This document shows positions 47,581 through 56,962 of a DNA stretch of 64,000 nt, one piece after another; position 1 is the first letter of the stretch, and the number at the start of each line of letters is the position of its first letter. The translations under genes and the position numbers were made by a program. The notes below the pieces were generated by a model. That model was not told the origin of the DNA. It did no database searches and was given only the letters and a program-made list of their open reading frames with translations. Origin of the DNA: Ornithinimicrobium ciconiae (lineage in GTDB: Bacteria > Actinomycetota > Actinomycetes > Actinomycetales > Dermatophilaceae); the NCBI RefSeq assembly GCF_007197575.1, contig NZ_CP041616.1:2108001-2172000 (forward strand), given 5' to 3'.

Positions 47581-48086
47581 GCCCGCACCGCCACTGGCTC
47601 GGCCCGCCCCGCGACCGGCTCAGCCAGCGCGGTCCTGGTGGCGGTGATCACCTGGTGCAGGCTCTCGCGCAGGGCGACGAGCTCCTCGAGTCCCATGTCG
47701 AGGCGCGACATGACAGCCGGCGGCACGGTCAGTGCCTCGGAGCGCAGGTCGCGCCCCCGCTCGGTGAGGGTCACCGCCAGGGCACGCTCGTCCTCGGCAT
47801 TCCTCTCCCGGCGCAGCAGCCCGCTGGCCTCCAACCGCTTGAGCAGGGGGGACAGGGTGGCCGGGTCGAGGTGCAGCAGGGTGCTCAGCTCCCGCACCGA
47901 GACCGGCTCGTGCTGCCACATGGCCAGCATCACCAGATACTGCGGATGGGTCAGCCCCAGCGGCTCCAGGATGGGCTTGTAGACCGCGACGACGTTGCGG
48001 GCGGCCACGGAGAGGGCAAAGCACACCTGCTCCTCCAACGCCAGGGCGGCGTCCGGGTCGATCCTGGGTTGGGTGGTCTGCATCAT
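47577..48086 (-). CDS. MarR-family transcriptional regulator
   Basis: From ATG 48086 (or the next codon, 48083) this 169-aa protein has the winged helix of MarR proteins: LGLTHPQYLVMLAMWQHEPV, then VRELSTLLHLDPATLSPLLK and RRERNAEDERALAVTLTERG. CFALSVAARNVVAVYKPIL with a Cys near the N-terminus is like OhrR-type organic-peroxide sensors, though the role is not certain. It is first in a two-gene operon with the nitrilase and is divergent from a small gene at 48151. A palindrome lies 21 bases upstream of its start. Confidence 0.9.
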   Translation of the reverse strand: MMQTTQPRIDPDAALALEEQVCFALSVAARNVVAVYKPILEPLGLTHPQYLVMLAMWQHEPVSVRELSTLLHLDPATLSPLLKRLEASGLLRRERNAEDERALAVTLTERGRDLRSEALTVPPAVMSRLDMGLEELVALRESLHQVITATRTALAEPVAGRAEPVAVRA

Positions 48087-48106
48087 AACCGGTAGCCTAC
48101 CAATAA

Positions 48107-48118
48107 TTAGTGCACTAA
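48107..48118 (+). promoter_or_regulatory. MarR operator candidate
   Basis: TTAGTGCACTAA is a perfect 12-base palindrome in an AT-rich flank (CAATAA ... GTATTG), in the intergenic region between the divergent marR and 48151 genes. It is typical of a MarR-dimer site. Confidence 0.65.
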
Positions 48119-48150
48119 GTATTGGACGCTCAACGGGCTGAGGAGTCACC

Positions 48151-48354
48151 ATGGCAGGCAAGGGCAAGAACGAGGGGCTGTCCCTCTGGTATCGCTTCTG
48201 GTGGAAGTTCCGCTATATGGGCTATCACATCTTTGGTCCGGCCCAGCTCGATGGTGCGCGTGACCCCCAGCAGCGGATGCGCCTGAAGCGGGCGGCCAAG
48301 GTGGAGATGGCCCGCGGGGCCCGGCTGGCGCGGGAGGCCGGTCAGACCACCTGA
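48151..48354 (+). CDS. Small basic protein of unknown function
   Basis: The 67-aa protein has an aromatic-rich N-terminal segment (LSLWYRFWWKFRYMGYHIFG) and a basic helix (RMRLKRAAKVEMARGARLAR). No family named. GAGGAG precedes ATG 48151. It is divergent from marR across the palindrome, so it may be co-regulated. Confidence 0.6.
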   Translation: MAGKGKNEGLSLWYRFWWKFRYMGYHIFGPAQLDGARDPQQRMRLKRAAKVEMARGARLAREAGQTT

Positions 48355-48359
48355 GGCCC

Positions 48360-48716
48360 TCAGTCGGACAGGAAGGCCGGGACCCGCTCCTTGGGGCGAC
48401 CAATGATCGCTCGGTCACCCCTGATCAGCACCGGGCGCTGCATGAGGCGCGGGTGCTCGGCCAGGACCGCGACCACCTGATCGGTGGTCGCGACGTCATC
48501 GTCGGTGAGACCGAGGGCGGCGAAGGCGGCGTCGCGGCGCACCAGGTCGGTGACCGGGTCCTCCAGCTTGTCGACGAGGTCCCGCAGGGCGGCCTCGTCG
48601 AGGGGCGCTGTCAGATAGCGGACCACCTCTGCCTCGACGCCAGCGCTCTCCACCTGGTCGAGGGCCGAGCGGGAGGTCGAGCACCGGGGGTTGTGCAGCA
48701 GTGTCACCTGGTCCAT
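48360..48716 (-). CDS. ArsC-like arsenate reductase / Spx-ArsC family protein
   Basis: The 118-aa protein has the thioredoxin-fold motif LLHNPRCSTSRSALDQVE with catalytic C12, and LMQRPVLIRGDRAIIGRPKE, the ArsC strand with the conserved R-P-V. ArsC enzymes reduce arsenate with glutaredoxin; many actinobacterial members (YfgD-like) lack arsenic function. There are no arsenic genes nearby. Confidence 0.88.
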   Translation of the reverse strand: MDQVTLLHNPRCSTSRSALDQVESAGVEAEVVRYLTAPLDEAALRDLVDKLEDPVTDLVRRDAAFAALGLTDDDVATTDQVVAVLAEHPRLMQRPVLIRGDRAIIGRPKERVPAFLSD

Positions 48717-48746
48717 GCACAGGACGCTACACGCTTGCGCTGCTGG

Positions 48747-49253
48747 TCAGCCGTCCTGGGTGAGCAGGGCAACTACCTGCGAGTGCATCTGCGCCAAGAG
48801 CTCCGACTGCTCGCCCGCCTGACGGGCCAGCGCCTCCCATTCCGCCGGATCCAGGCCCAGGGACCCGGCGTTGGCACCGAGCAACTCCCACAGGCCTGCC
48901 TTGGCATTGACCGCCCCGCGCAACAGCTCGACCTCGAGGATGGGCGTCATCGGCGAGCGGCGCAGGAGTCTGCCGTTGAGCTTGAGTCGGCCGAGCACCT
49001 CGCCGACCTTGGCGGGGACCTGGCGATACGACTTCTGGGTCAGACCCAGCTCGTGGATGAGTCGACGCAGCCGGTCGTGCTCCTCGGCGAGTTCCTGGGC
49101 CAGTTGTCGCAGGCCCGCATGGATGGGCAGGTCGGCGTTGGCCCTCACCATGCGCTGCGCGCGGGAAAGTCCCGCGGTGGCTCCGGAGAGGTGGTCATTG
49201 AGATAGAGCTCGAGCAGACCGCGGTCCATCGTCTCCGGTGCTGGTGTCATCAC
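48747..49253 (-). CDS. Helical protein, ferritin-like pattern
   Basis: The 168-aa protein is almost all alpha-helix, with LELYLNDHLSGATAGLSRAQ, LRQLAQELAEEHDRLRRLIH (an E...H pair), and LEVELLRGAVNAKAGLWELL. This resembles bacterial four-helix-bundle proteins of the ferritin-like or DUF892 kind, but no clear metal site is proven. Its ATG overlaps the SDR stop by 4 bases, so both are coupled. Confidence 0.7.
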   Translation of the reverse strand: MMTPAPETMDRGLLELYLNDHLSGATAGLSRAQRMVRANADLPIHAGLRQLAQELAEEHDRLRRLIHELGLTQKSYRQVPAKVGEVLGRLKLNGRLLRRSPMTPILEVELLRGAVNAKAGLWELLGANAGSLGLDPAEWEALARQAGEQSELLAQMHSQVVALLTQDG

Positions 49254-50224
49254 TGGCCTCTCTCGTTGTGACGTCTCGCCGCGCGGCTGCCCAGCACGGT
49301 CAGGGCCCCGACCGCAGCCCGGGCGGGGCGACTGAGGGTGGTGCGTGCCTCACGCCCGGTCAGGGTCGCAGGGACGGCGTCGTCGCCCTGCCGGTGTGAC
49401 GAGGATGGTGGTGCGGACGGGAGGAGCCGGTTGGTCAGCCCCAGCAGCCGCACCGTGGTCGCTGGCGCCAGCCCGTGCACCCGGGTGGCGATCTTGGCCA
49501 GCGGGGTCAGCGTGACCAGCGGCCGCCCGGCCAGCACGGCGCTGACGATCTTGCGTGCCGCACGCTCTGCGGACATCGTCAACAGGGGCAGTGAGGCAGC
49601 CGGTCCGAACCACGCATACTCCGCTCCCTGGTCCCCGACGAAGTGGGCGCGCTCGTGCGATCCGGTGCGCATCAGGCCGGGCACGATCGTCGTCGCCGTC
49701 ACGCCCGTGCCGGCCAACTCCGCCGCGAGGCCCTCACTGAACCCCACGGCACCAAACTTGGCCACGGCATACGCCAGCAGGTGTGGTGGCGCGACCTTGC
49801 CGCCGATGGAGGTGACGGTCCCGATCCTCCCGTAGCCCCGGCTGCGCATCTCGGGCAGGACGGCCCGGGCCAGTCGGACCGGCCCCCACAGCATGGTGTC
49901 GATCGCGTCCTGGAAGTGCTGCTCGGAGAGCGCCTCGGCCGGTCCGACCTGGATGATGCCGGCCACCGTGACCAGCACCTCGACAGGTCCCAGATCCGAG
50001 CGCACACGCGCGACGAGGGCGTCGATCTGGTCCGGGTCGCGGACGTCACAGGGATAGCTGCGCACGCTCCCGTGCCTGCGCAGAGACTGCTCGGCGCGGG
50101 TCAGGTCTGCGGGTGTCCTGGCACAGATCGCCACCTGGTGCCCGCGGCGCAGGAGCTCCTCGGCGATGAGCAGTCCCAGGCCGCGTGATCCTCCGGCGAC
50201 GAGGGCAACGGGTTGGTGCTTCAT
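49250..50224 (-). CDS. Short-chain dehydrogenase/reductase
   Basis: This 324-aa protein has the SDR cofactor motif VAGGSRGLGLLIAEELLRRG, YPCDVRDPDQIDALV, the VTVAGI strand, catalytic Ser in GTVTSIGGKVAPP and the YAVAK active-site Tyr and Lys. The C-terminal extension of about 60 residues is basic and contains no recognised motif. The basic nucleotide loop (ICARTPADL) suggests NADP(H). It is co-transcribed with the helical protein downstream, function unknown. Confidence 0.9.
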   Translation of the reverse strand: MKHQPVALVAGGSRGLGLLIAEELLRRGHQVAICARTPADLTRAEQSLRRHGSVRSYPCDVRDPDQIDALVARVRSDLGPVEVLVTVAGIIQVGPAEALSEQHFQDAIDTMLWGPVRLARAVLPEMRSRGYGRIGTVTSIGGKVAPPHLLAYAVAKFGAVGFSEGLAAELAGTGVTATTIVPGLMRTGSHERAHFVGDQGAEYAWFGPAASLPLLTMSAERAARKIVSAVLAGRPLVTLTPLAKIATRVHGLAPATTVRLLGLTNRLLPSAPPSSSHRQGDDAVPATLTGREARTTLSRPARAAVGALTVLGSRAARRHNERGQ

Positions 50225-50320
50225 CCTCCGACGTTAGGTGTTCCCGAGCTAGGGAGCGCCCTGAGAGGTGAGCACCGCTCGACCACGCCACAGCGGCGTT
50301 CGCCTGGGACGATGGGTCTC

Positions 50321-51601
50321 ATGACCCGTGACTTCGACCTGATCCTGGTGGGTGCGACCGGCTTCGTCGGACGACTGACCGCTGCCCACCTCGCCGCCGA
50401 GGCCCCGGACGGGATGCGGATCGCCCTCGCCGGGCGCTCCACCGAGCGGCTGGAGCGCCTCCGGGAGGAGCTGCCGCAGTCGGCTCGGCACTGGCCGCTG
50501 CTGACGGTCGACGTCACCGATCCTGGGGACGCCGCCTCCCTCGCCGGTCGGGCGATGGCGATCGCCACGACGGTCGGTCCCTATGCCGTCTACGGCTTCC
50601 CCCTGGCCCAGGCCTGTGCCGACGCCGGCACCCACTACGCGGACCTGACCGGGGAGGTCCTGTTTGTCCACCGCACCGTGTCGGAGCTGCACGAGCGAGC
50701 ACGTGCGTCAGGCGCGCAGATCGTGCATGCCTGCGGGTTCGACTCCGTCCCCTCCGACCTTGGCGTCTGGCTCACGGCGCGCCAGGCCCGCGCCGACGGG
50801 GCAGGAGGACTCACCGACACCGAGCTGGTGGTCCGACGGCTGCGTGGAGGCCTGTCGGGTGGCACCATCGACTCGATGCGTCAGCAGGTGTTGGCGGTCC
50901 GTGCCGACGCCAGCGCGGCGCAGCTCCTCTCCGATCGGGATGCGCTGTCCGGCAACGGATCACCCGACACGGTTGAGCAGAGCGCCACTGCGCAGGGGAG
51001 AACGGAGCGGCAGGCGCCCCAGAGGCGGGGTCGCGGCCTGGGCCCGGTGCGTCAGGAACCCGGCAGCGACCGGTGGCGGGTGCCCTTCTTCATGGGCTCC
51101 TTCAACGTGCCGATCGTGCGGCGCTCGCACGCCCTGACCCCCACGGGCTATGGCCCCCGTTTCCGGTATCGCGAGCTGCAGGACACCGGGGCAGGAGTGC
51201 GGGGCGCGGTCCGCGGCGCGGGCACGATGGCGGCACTCGCTGGGGTGGGTGTGGGACTGTCGCTCGCCCCCACCCGGGCGGTGCTGGACCGGCTCCTGCC
51301 AGCGCCTGGGCAGGGCCCCTCACCCGAGCAGCGGGCCCGTGGCGCCTTCCTGATGGAGATCACCGCGCAGAGCGAGTCGGGGGTGACCTACCGCACGATG
51401 GTCGGTGCCCCGCTCGACCCCGGGTATAACGGCACGGCAGTCATGCTGGGCCAGTCGGCTCTCGCGCTGGCCGCGGGCGAGGGAGCCGGCGGAGGCGTGC
51501 TGACACCCGCGACGGCCCTCGGGGAGGCGCTGGTCCTACGGCTCCGCGCGCACGGGTTCACCCTTGAGACCGAGACCGTCGCGGGCGGCTCGCGAAGTTA
51601 G
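50321..51601 (+). CDS. Saccharopine-dehydrogenase-like / trans-acting enoyl-reductase-like protein
   Basis: This 426-aa protein starts TRDFDLILVGATGFVGRLTA with an NAD(P) Rossmann motif, followed by VGPYAVYGFPLAQACADAGT and CGFDSVPSDLGVWLTARQA. These are features of the saccharopine-dehydrogenase-like NADP-binding family, which includes the mycobacterial trans-acting enoyl reductase Rv2953/Rv2449c-type proteins. Those act in lipid biosynthesis, but the substrate of this one is unknown. Start ATG 50321. A membrane-like hydrophobic stretch GTMAALAGVGVGLSLAPT lies at about residue 305. Confidence 0.85.
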   Translation: MTRDFDLILVGATGFVGRLTAAHLAAEAPDGMRIALAGRSTERLERLREELPQSARHWPLLTVDVTDPGDAASLAGRAMAIATTVGPYAVYGFPLAQACADAGTHYADLTGEVLFVHRTVSELHERARASGAQIVHACGFDSVPSDLGVWLTARQARADGAGGLTDTELVVRRLRGGLSGGTIDSMRQQVLAVRADASAAQLLSDRDALSGNGSPDTVEQSATAQGRTERQAPQRRGRGLGPVRQEPGSDRWRVPFFMGSFNVPIVRRSHALTPTGYGPRFRYRELQDTGAGVRGAVRGAGTMAALAGVGVGLSLAPTRAVLDRLLPAPGQGPSPEQRARGAFLMEITAQSESGVTYRTMVGAPLDPGYNGTAVMLGQSALALAAGEGAGGGVLTPATALGEALVLRLRAHGFTLETETVAGGSRS

Positions 51602-51773
51602 TCCCGCAGAGGGATGCGCTCCACGCCGTCAGCGAGTGTGCGCCAGCTGCGGGGGAGGGTGTGGCCTTGGCCACGTTCCGGAATTCCCGGGCGGGGTCGG
51701 CCGTTACCAAACTGTGACCTGCCGCCGGAGTCGGGCACATCCATTTCCGCACCACCTGCAAGGAACCGCCACG

Positions 51774-51926
51774 ATGCGCCGCATCAGCCAGTCAGCCCGC
51801 ACCTTCTTCGTCAGCAACGCCGCGCGTCGTCAGCGTCGCGCCGAGCGCACCCTGTTCGCGGCCATCGCCACTCGGCCCGAGAACGTGCGCAACGAACTGC
51901 TCGAGATGGCGTCGCGCGCGAACTGA
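51774..51926 (+). CDS. Small basic protein, 50 aa
   Basis: From ATG 51774 the frame encodes RRISQSARTFFVSNAARRQR, then RAERTLFAAIATRPENVRNE and LLEMASRAN. AAGGA lies about 8 bases upstream. It is rich in Arg and helical, with no known family. A regulatory role is possible; evidence is only the coding pattern and the site. Confidence 0.5.
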   Translation: MRRISQSARTFFVSNAARRQRRAERTLFAAIATRPENVRNELLEMASRAN

Positions 51927-51995
51927 CGCGCGCCACCTGAACTGACCGGTGCGGCCCGACTAGTGTCGGGACCGTGCTGCACCGGAGACTGACAT

Positions 51996-53189
51996 ATGGG
52001 TGAGCGGGCCCGCGAGGCCGCTCGCCCCACCGGACGTCCTAGCTCCCAGCCCGGAACTGAGGCGACGAGTCCACAGACCACGGCTGAGACGACGAACCCA
52101 CAGACGACGCTGCTCCTTGACCGGGCCAACGTCTGGCGCGTCGCCTGGACGGTCGTCGCGGTCTTTCTGCTCGTCCGCCTCCTGCTCTTTGTGCAACGGG
52201 ACGGCGGGAGCATCCTGGGCATGGTGATCCTGGCGTGGGCGGCGAGCCTGGCCCTCGAGCCTGCGGTCAGTCGCCTGGCCCGGCACATGAAGCGTGGCTG
52301 GGCAACGCTCGTCGTACTGGTGACCCTGGCCGGCGCCGCAGCACTCTTTCTGTATCTCTTCGGCGGGATGCTGGCCGAGCAGTTGCGGACCTTCGTCGAG
52401 AGCCTGCCCTCCTATGTCGACAGCCTCAACAGCATGCTCTCGGAGTACCTCGACACCGACGCACTGCTCAAGCGCGTGGGGGAGCCGCTGGACTTCGGGG
52501 CGGTGGCGACCAGCGTGGCCGGAGGCGTGTTCAGCGTTGTCGCCACGCTGCTCGGCAGCCTCTTCTCCGTCTTCACGTTCGCGTTCTTCGTCTTCTATCT
52601 GACCGCAGACGGCCCCCGGCTGCGCAGCTGGCTGGCCCGGCTCTTTCCACCCGGTCAGCAGGAGGTCTTCACGACCGTCTGGGACCTGGCGATCGCCAAG
52701 ACGGGGGGCTATGTGGCGGCACGCGTCGTCCTGGCAGCCTGCTCGGCCGTGGCAACCTCGCTGTTCCTGTTGGTCATCGACATGCCCTACTGGCTGCCGT
52801 TGGGCATCTGGACCGGGGTGGTGGCGGCCTTCGTCCCCACGATCGGCACCTATATCGCCGTTGCCCTGCCGGTCTTGGTCGGCCTGGTCGGAGAGAATCC
52901 GGCCCAGGGGCTTTTCGTCCTCATCTTCGCCACGGTCTATCAGCAGGTCGAGAACCTCCTCCTCGAGCCACGCATCAGCGCCAGGGCCGTGGAGGTGCAT
53001 CCGGCGATCGCCTTCGGTTCGGTGATGCTGGGAGCTGCTCTCTTCGGGGTGGCCGGTGCGTTTGTCGCGGTTCCGGCTGCCGCCCTCGGCGTCGCACTGC
53101 TGGAGATCTACACGCGGAAGTATGAGGTCGTCGAGGACGGGGACACTACGGCAGAGGGGGACACCGCGGGAAAGGATGTGTCCGCCTGA
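51996..53189 (+). CDS. AI-2E-family transporter
   Basis: This 397-aa protein has a polar, Thr-rich N-terminal tail and about eight hydrophobic segments. It includes the family stretch DGGSILGMVILAWAASLALE followed by PAVSRLARHMKRGWATLVVL, a large extracytoplasmic part (SLPSYVDSLNSMLSEYLD), GVVAAFVPTIGTYIAVALP and YQQVENLLLEPRISARAVEV followed by HPAIAFGSVMLGAALFG. The family is named for autoinducer-2 export but members have diverse substrates, including Na+/H+ antiport. It is on the plus strand with the HAD gene 12 bases behind. Confidence 0.9.
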   Translation: MGERAREAARPTGRPSSQPGTEATSPQTTAETTNPQTTLLLDRANVWRVAWTVVAVFLLVRLLLFVQRDGGSILGMVILAWAASLALEPAVSRLARHMKRGWATLVVLVTLAGAAALFLYLFGGMLAEQLRTFVESLPSYVDSLNSMLSEYLDTDALLKRVGEPLDFGAVATSVAGGVFSVVATLLGSLFSVFTFAFFVFYLTADGPRLRSWLARLFPPGQQEVFTTVWDLAIAKTGGYVAARVVLAACSAVATSLFLLVIDMPYWLPLGIWTGVVAAFVPTIGTYIAVALPVLVGLVGENPAQGLFVLIFATVYQQVENLLLEPRISARAVEVHPAIAFGSVMLGAALFGVAGAFVAVPAAALGVALLEIYTRKYEVVEDGDTTAEGDTAGKDVSA

Positions 53190-53201
53190 GACGATGGCCC
53201 G

Positions 53202-53855
53202 GTGCGCGACCTCACCACCGAACTCTTTGACGCAGTCCTCTTCGACAATGACGGCACCTTGATCGACTCACGCGGACCGGTCGTGCGCTCGTGGGTGGCG
53301 TGGGCGGTGGACCACGGGGTGCCTCCCGAGTCCCTGGTCGGCTTCCACGGCGTGCCGAGCAGCGGGATCGTCGCCGCGGTCGCCCCGCACCTGGACCCGG
53401 TGGCCGCCACCGCCGACATCGACCGCCGCGAGCTGGCCGACCTCGAGGGTGTCGTCGCGCTGCCGGGTGCAGCGGAGGCGGTCGCCGCAGTGGGATGGCG
53501 CGGCGCCATCGTGACCTCAGCCAGCCGTGAGCTGCTCCAGCTGCGACTGGCCGCCGCGGGATTCACCGCGCCCGAGGTGATGATCACGGCCGATGACATC
53601 ACCAGGGGCAAGCCGGACCCCCAGCCCTATCACCTCGCCGCACAGCAACTGGGTGTCGACCCCACCCGCTGTCTCGTCGTCGAGGACGCACCGGCCGGGC
53701 TGCGTTCCGGCCGCGCCGCTGGCGCCGCGACGATCGCGGTGGTCACCACCTCGACCGCCGAGGAGCTCGAGCCGTTGGCGGATCTGGTCGTCGAGGACCT
53801 GTCTGCAGTGTCCTTTGCCTTGTCCGAGGACGGGGTCCGCGTCGTCCTGCGGTGA
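53202..53855 (+). CDS. HAD-family phosphatase
   Basis: This 217-aa protein has the HAD motif FDNDGTLIDS (D15, D17), motif II TSASRELLQL, motif III GKPDPQPYHLAAQQLGVD and motif IV VVEDAPAGLRSGRAAGAAT. This is a subfamily IA phosphohydrolase with a helical cap (DHGVPPESLVGFHG). It likely acts on sugar phosphates such as the DOG/GPP type, but substrate is not determined. It follows the AI-2E-type gene closely. Start GTG 53202. Confidence 0.9.
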   Translation: MRDLTTELFDAVLFDNDGTLIDSRGPVVRSWVAWAVDHGVPPESLVGFHGVPSSGIVAAVAPHLDPVAATADIDRRELADLEGVVALPGAAEAVAAVGWRGAIVTSASRELLQLRLAAAGFTAPEVMITADDITRGKPDPQPYHLAAQQLGVDPTRCLVVEDAPAGLRSGRAAGAATIAVVTTSTAEELEPLADLVVEDLSAVSFALSEDGVRVVLR

Positions 53856-53926
53856 CGTCGGTCTCGCCTTGTAAGGTGCGACTGCGGCGGGAGTGAACCC
53901 GTCGGCGGCGAGGCAAAGGAGCCTTT

Positions 53927-55477
53927 GTGCTGATCGGTGTTCCCACGGAGTCCACCCCGGGCGAGACCCGCGTGGCCGCGACTCCCGAGACGGTGGGGCG
54001 GCTCAGAGCCCTCGGCCACGAGGTCATCGTGCAGGAGGGGTCCGGGGAGCGCGCCAGCTATCCCGACGAGCTGTATGCCGGTGCGGGGGCGACGCTCGAC
54101 CCCGGCCCGGGGGTCTGGGATGCCGATCTGGTCATCAAGATCGACGCCCCCGACGAGGAGGAGGTCCGGCGGCTTCGCCAGGGGGCGGTGCTGGCCAGTC
54201 AGCTGAGTCCCGCGCAGCGCCCGGAGCTGCTCGAGCTGCTGGCGACACAGGGGGTCACTGCCCTGGCCATGGACGCCGTGCCCCGCATCTCACGGGCCCA
54301 GTCGCTGGACGTCCTGTCGTCGATGACCAATATCGGCGGCTACCGGGCCGTCATCGAGGCCGCGCATGAGTATGGCTCGGTGTTCACGGGCCAGCACACC
54401 GCTGCCGGATCCGTGCCACCGGCCAAGGTTTTTGTGATCGGGGCCGGTGTCGCCGGCCTGGCCGCCATCGGGACCGCCAGCAGCCTCGGCGCCGTGGTGC
54501 GTGCCTTTGACATCCGTCCCGAGACCGGTGAGCAGGTCGAGTCCATGGGCGCCGAGTTCGTCCAGATCGACCTCAGTGACCAGGACACCAGCACCGACGG
54601 CTACGCCAAGGAGATGGGTGAGGACCTGCAGCGGCGAGCCATGGAGGTCTATGCCCGCGAGTGCGCCGCCGCCGACATCGTCATCACCACGGCGCTCATC
54701 CCCGGCCGGCCCGCTCCCCAGCTCGTGACCGCCGACACCGTCGCAGCGATGCGCCCGGGCAGCGTCATCGTCGACATGGCCGCCCGCAACGGTGGCAACT
54801 GCGAGCTCACCGAGCCCGGTCAGGTGGTGAGCACCCACAACGGCGTCAAGATCGTCGGCTACACCGACCTGCCGGTGCGACTGCCCACCCAGGCCTCGCA
54901 GCTCTATGGCACCAATATCGTCAACCTGGTGGCTCTGCTGACCCCGGGCAAGGACGGCACCTTCGTCCTCGACCTCGACGACGAGGTGCAACGAGGGCTG
55001 ACCGTCGCCCACCAGGGCGACGTGCTCTGGCCGCCACCCCCGGTCACGGTGTCAGCGGCCCCTCCCGCACCGGAACCAGCCGCGGAGCCCACCGCTGAGC
55101 CCGCCACGAAACCACCCTCCAGAGACCCCCGTCGCAGGATGCTTGCCGGCGGACTGGCGGCCGTGCTCTTCGCTCTCGTCGCGAGCGTCTCGCCACCCGC
55201 CTTCCTCGGGCACTTCACGGTCTTCGCCCTGGCCGTCATCGTCGGCTTCTATGTCATCAGCAATGTGACGCACGCGCTGCACACGCCGCTGCTGGCTGAG
55301 ACCAACGCCATCAGCGGCATCATCCTGGTCGGGGCGATCCTGCAGGTCGGCAACGACAACCTCCTGGTCCGTGTGCTGGCGCTGGGCGCCACGGTGGTCG
55401 CCAGCATCAACGTCTTCGGCGGGTTCGCGGTGACCGGGCGGATGCTGCGCATGTTCCGCAGGGAGGAGGCGGTATGA
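53927..55477 (+). CDS. pntA: NAD(P) transhydrogenase subunit alpha
   Basis: This 516-aa protein has the PntA domain I with [40 protein letters not shown], the NAD-binding [20 protein letters not shown] and [20 protein letters not shown], then a Pro/Ala/Glu-rich linker (about residues 370-400) and four membrane helices (residues about 405-510: [55 protein letters not shown]). It transfers hydride between NADH and NADP+ coupled to proton movement. AAAGGAG precedes GTG 53927. The alanine-rich linker is longer than usual. pntB follows with a 4-base overlap. Confidence 0.97.
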   Translation: MLIGVPTESTPGETRVAATPETVGRLRALGHEVIVQEGSGERASYPDELYAGAGATLDPGPGVWDADLVIKIDAPDEEEVRRLRQGAVLASQLSPAQRPELLELLATQGVTALAMDAVPRISRAQSLDVLSSMTNIGGYRAVIEAAHEYGSVFTGQHTAAGSVPPAKVFVIGAGVAGLAAIGTASSLGAVVRAFDIRPETGEQVESMGAEFVQIDLSDQDTSTDGYAKEMGEDLQRRAMEVYARECAAADIVITTALIPGRPAPQLVTADTVAAMRPGSVIVDMAARNGGNCELTEPGQVVSTHNGVKIVGYTDLPVRLPTQASQLYGTNIVNLVALLTPGKDGTFVLDLDDEVQRGLTVAHQGDVLWPPPPVTVSAAPPAPEPAAEPTAEPATKPPSRDPRRRMLAGGLAAVLFALVASVSPPAFLGHFTVFALAVIVGFYVISNVTHALHTPLLAETNAISGIILVGAILQVGNDNLLVRVLALGATVVASINVFGGFAVTGRMLRMFRREEAV

Positions 55478-56865
55478 GCCTCAACCTGGTGCAAGCGGCA
55501 TACATCATCGCCGCGGTGCTCTTTGTCCTCTCCCTGGCTGGCCTGTCCCAGCACGAGAGCGCCCGGCGCGGCAACGCCCTGGGCATCGTCGGCATGACGA
55601 TCGCGCTGGGAGCCACCATCTGGCTGGCCGTCGAGCGCGCCGACAACCCCGGGCTGACCCTCGCGCTCATCATCGCGGCGATGGCCCTCGGAGCCAGCAT
55701 CGGCCTGTGGCGTGCCCGCGTGGTGGAGATGACCGGGATGCCGCAGCTGATCGCCATGCTGCACAGCTTCGTCGGCATCGCGGCCGTGCTCATCGGCTAC
55801 AACGCCTACCTCGAGCCGGGGCTGCTGACCGGATCGGAGGAGACCGTCCACCTCGTCGAGGTCTTCCTCGGCATCTTCATCGGCGCGGTGACCTTCACCG
55901 GATCCGTGGTCGCTGCCCTCAAGCTCAGCGCCCGGATCAACTCCAACCCGCTGATGCTCCCGCACCGTCACCTGCTCAACCTGGTGGCCCTGCTGGTCTC
56001 GGCCGGGCTGCTCGCCTGGTTCGTGATGAGCCACGCGCTGCTGCCGCTGGTGCTCATGACGGTGATCGCGCTGGCCTTCGGCTGGCACCTGGTCGCCTCG
56101 ATCGGTGGTGGAGACATGCCGATCGTCGTCTCGATGCTCAACAGCTACTCAGGGTGGGCCGCCGCAGCGGCCGGCTTCATGCTCGGCAACGACCTGCTCA
56201 TCGTCACCGGCGCGCTCGTGGGCTCCTCGGGTGCGATCCTGTCCTATCTCATGTGCCAGGGCATGAACCGCTCGTTCATCTCGGTGATCGCCGGTGGCTT
56301 CGGCGGCGAGGGTGCGACCTTCGAGGGGGACCAGGACTACGGCGAGCACCGGGAGTCCAACGCGGCGGAGGTCGCCGAGCTGCTCCGTGCCGCGAAGTCC
56401 GTCGTGATCACTCCTGGTTATGGCATGGCGGTGGCCCGGGCGCAGTATCCCGTCGCGGATCTGACTGCCCGTCTGCGCAAGCAGGGCACCGAGGTCCGCT
56501 TCGGCATCCACCCGGTGGCTGGGCGGCTGCCCGGCCACATGAACGTGCTGCTCGCCGAGGCCAAGGTGCCCTACGACATCGTGCTCGGCATGGACGAGAT
56601 CAACGCGGACCTGCCGGACACCGACGTCGTCCTGGTCATCGGCGCCAACGACACCGTCAACCCGGCCGCGGTCGACGAACCCGGCTCGCCCATCGCCGGC
56701 ATGCCGGTGCTGGAGGTGTGGAAGGCCCAGGATGTCGTGGTGCTCAAGAGGTCGATGGCCAGCGGCTATGCCGGGGTGCAGAACCCGCTGTTCTTCCGCG
56801 ACAACACGCGGATGCTCTTCGGTGACGCCAAGGAAGCCGTCGAGTCGGTGCTCAAACTCCTGTGA
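55474..56865 (+). CDS. pntB: NAD(P) transhydrogenase subunit beta
   Basis: This 463-aa protein has nine or so membrane segments in the first 260 residues and then domain [63 protein letters not shown] and [14 protein letters not shown], the NADP-binding motifs. It forms the proton-conducting transhydrogenase with PntA. It overlaps pntA by 4 bases (ATGA). The pair makes NADPH from NADH using the proton gradient. Confidence 0.97.
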   Translation: MSLNLVQAAYIIAAVLFVLSLAGLSQHESARRGNALGIVGMTIALGATIWLAVERADNPGLTLALIIAAMALGASIGLWRARVVEMTGMPQLIAMLHSFVGIAAVLIGYNAYLEPGLLTGSEETVHLVEVFLGIFIGAVTFTGSVVAALKLSARINSNPLMLPHRHLLNLVALLVSAGLLAWFVMSHALLPLVLMTVIALAFGWHLVASIGGGDMPIVVSMLNSYSGWAAAAAGFMLGNDLLIVTGALVGSSGAILSYLMCQGMNRSFISVIAGGFGGEGATFEGDQDYGEHRESNAAEVAELLRAAKSVVITPGYGMAVARAQYPVADLTARLRKQGTEVRFGIHPVAGRLPGHMNVLLAEAKVPYDIVLGMDEINADLPDTDVVLVIGANDTVNPAAVDEPGSPIAGMPVLEVWKAQDVVVLKRSMASGYAGVQNPLFFRDNTRMLFGDAKEAVESVLKLL

Positions 56866-56962
56866 GCGCAGACGTGATGGGTGAGTCAGCCGGCACGGCG
56901 CACGGCGGTCCCGACACGATCGTCACGCGCCGACGGGTCGGCACCTCCTGTTCACCTCAGCG

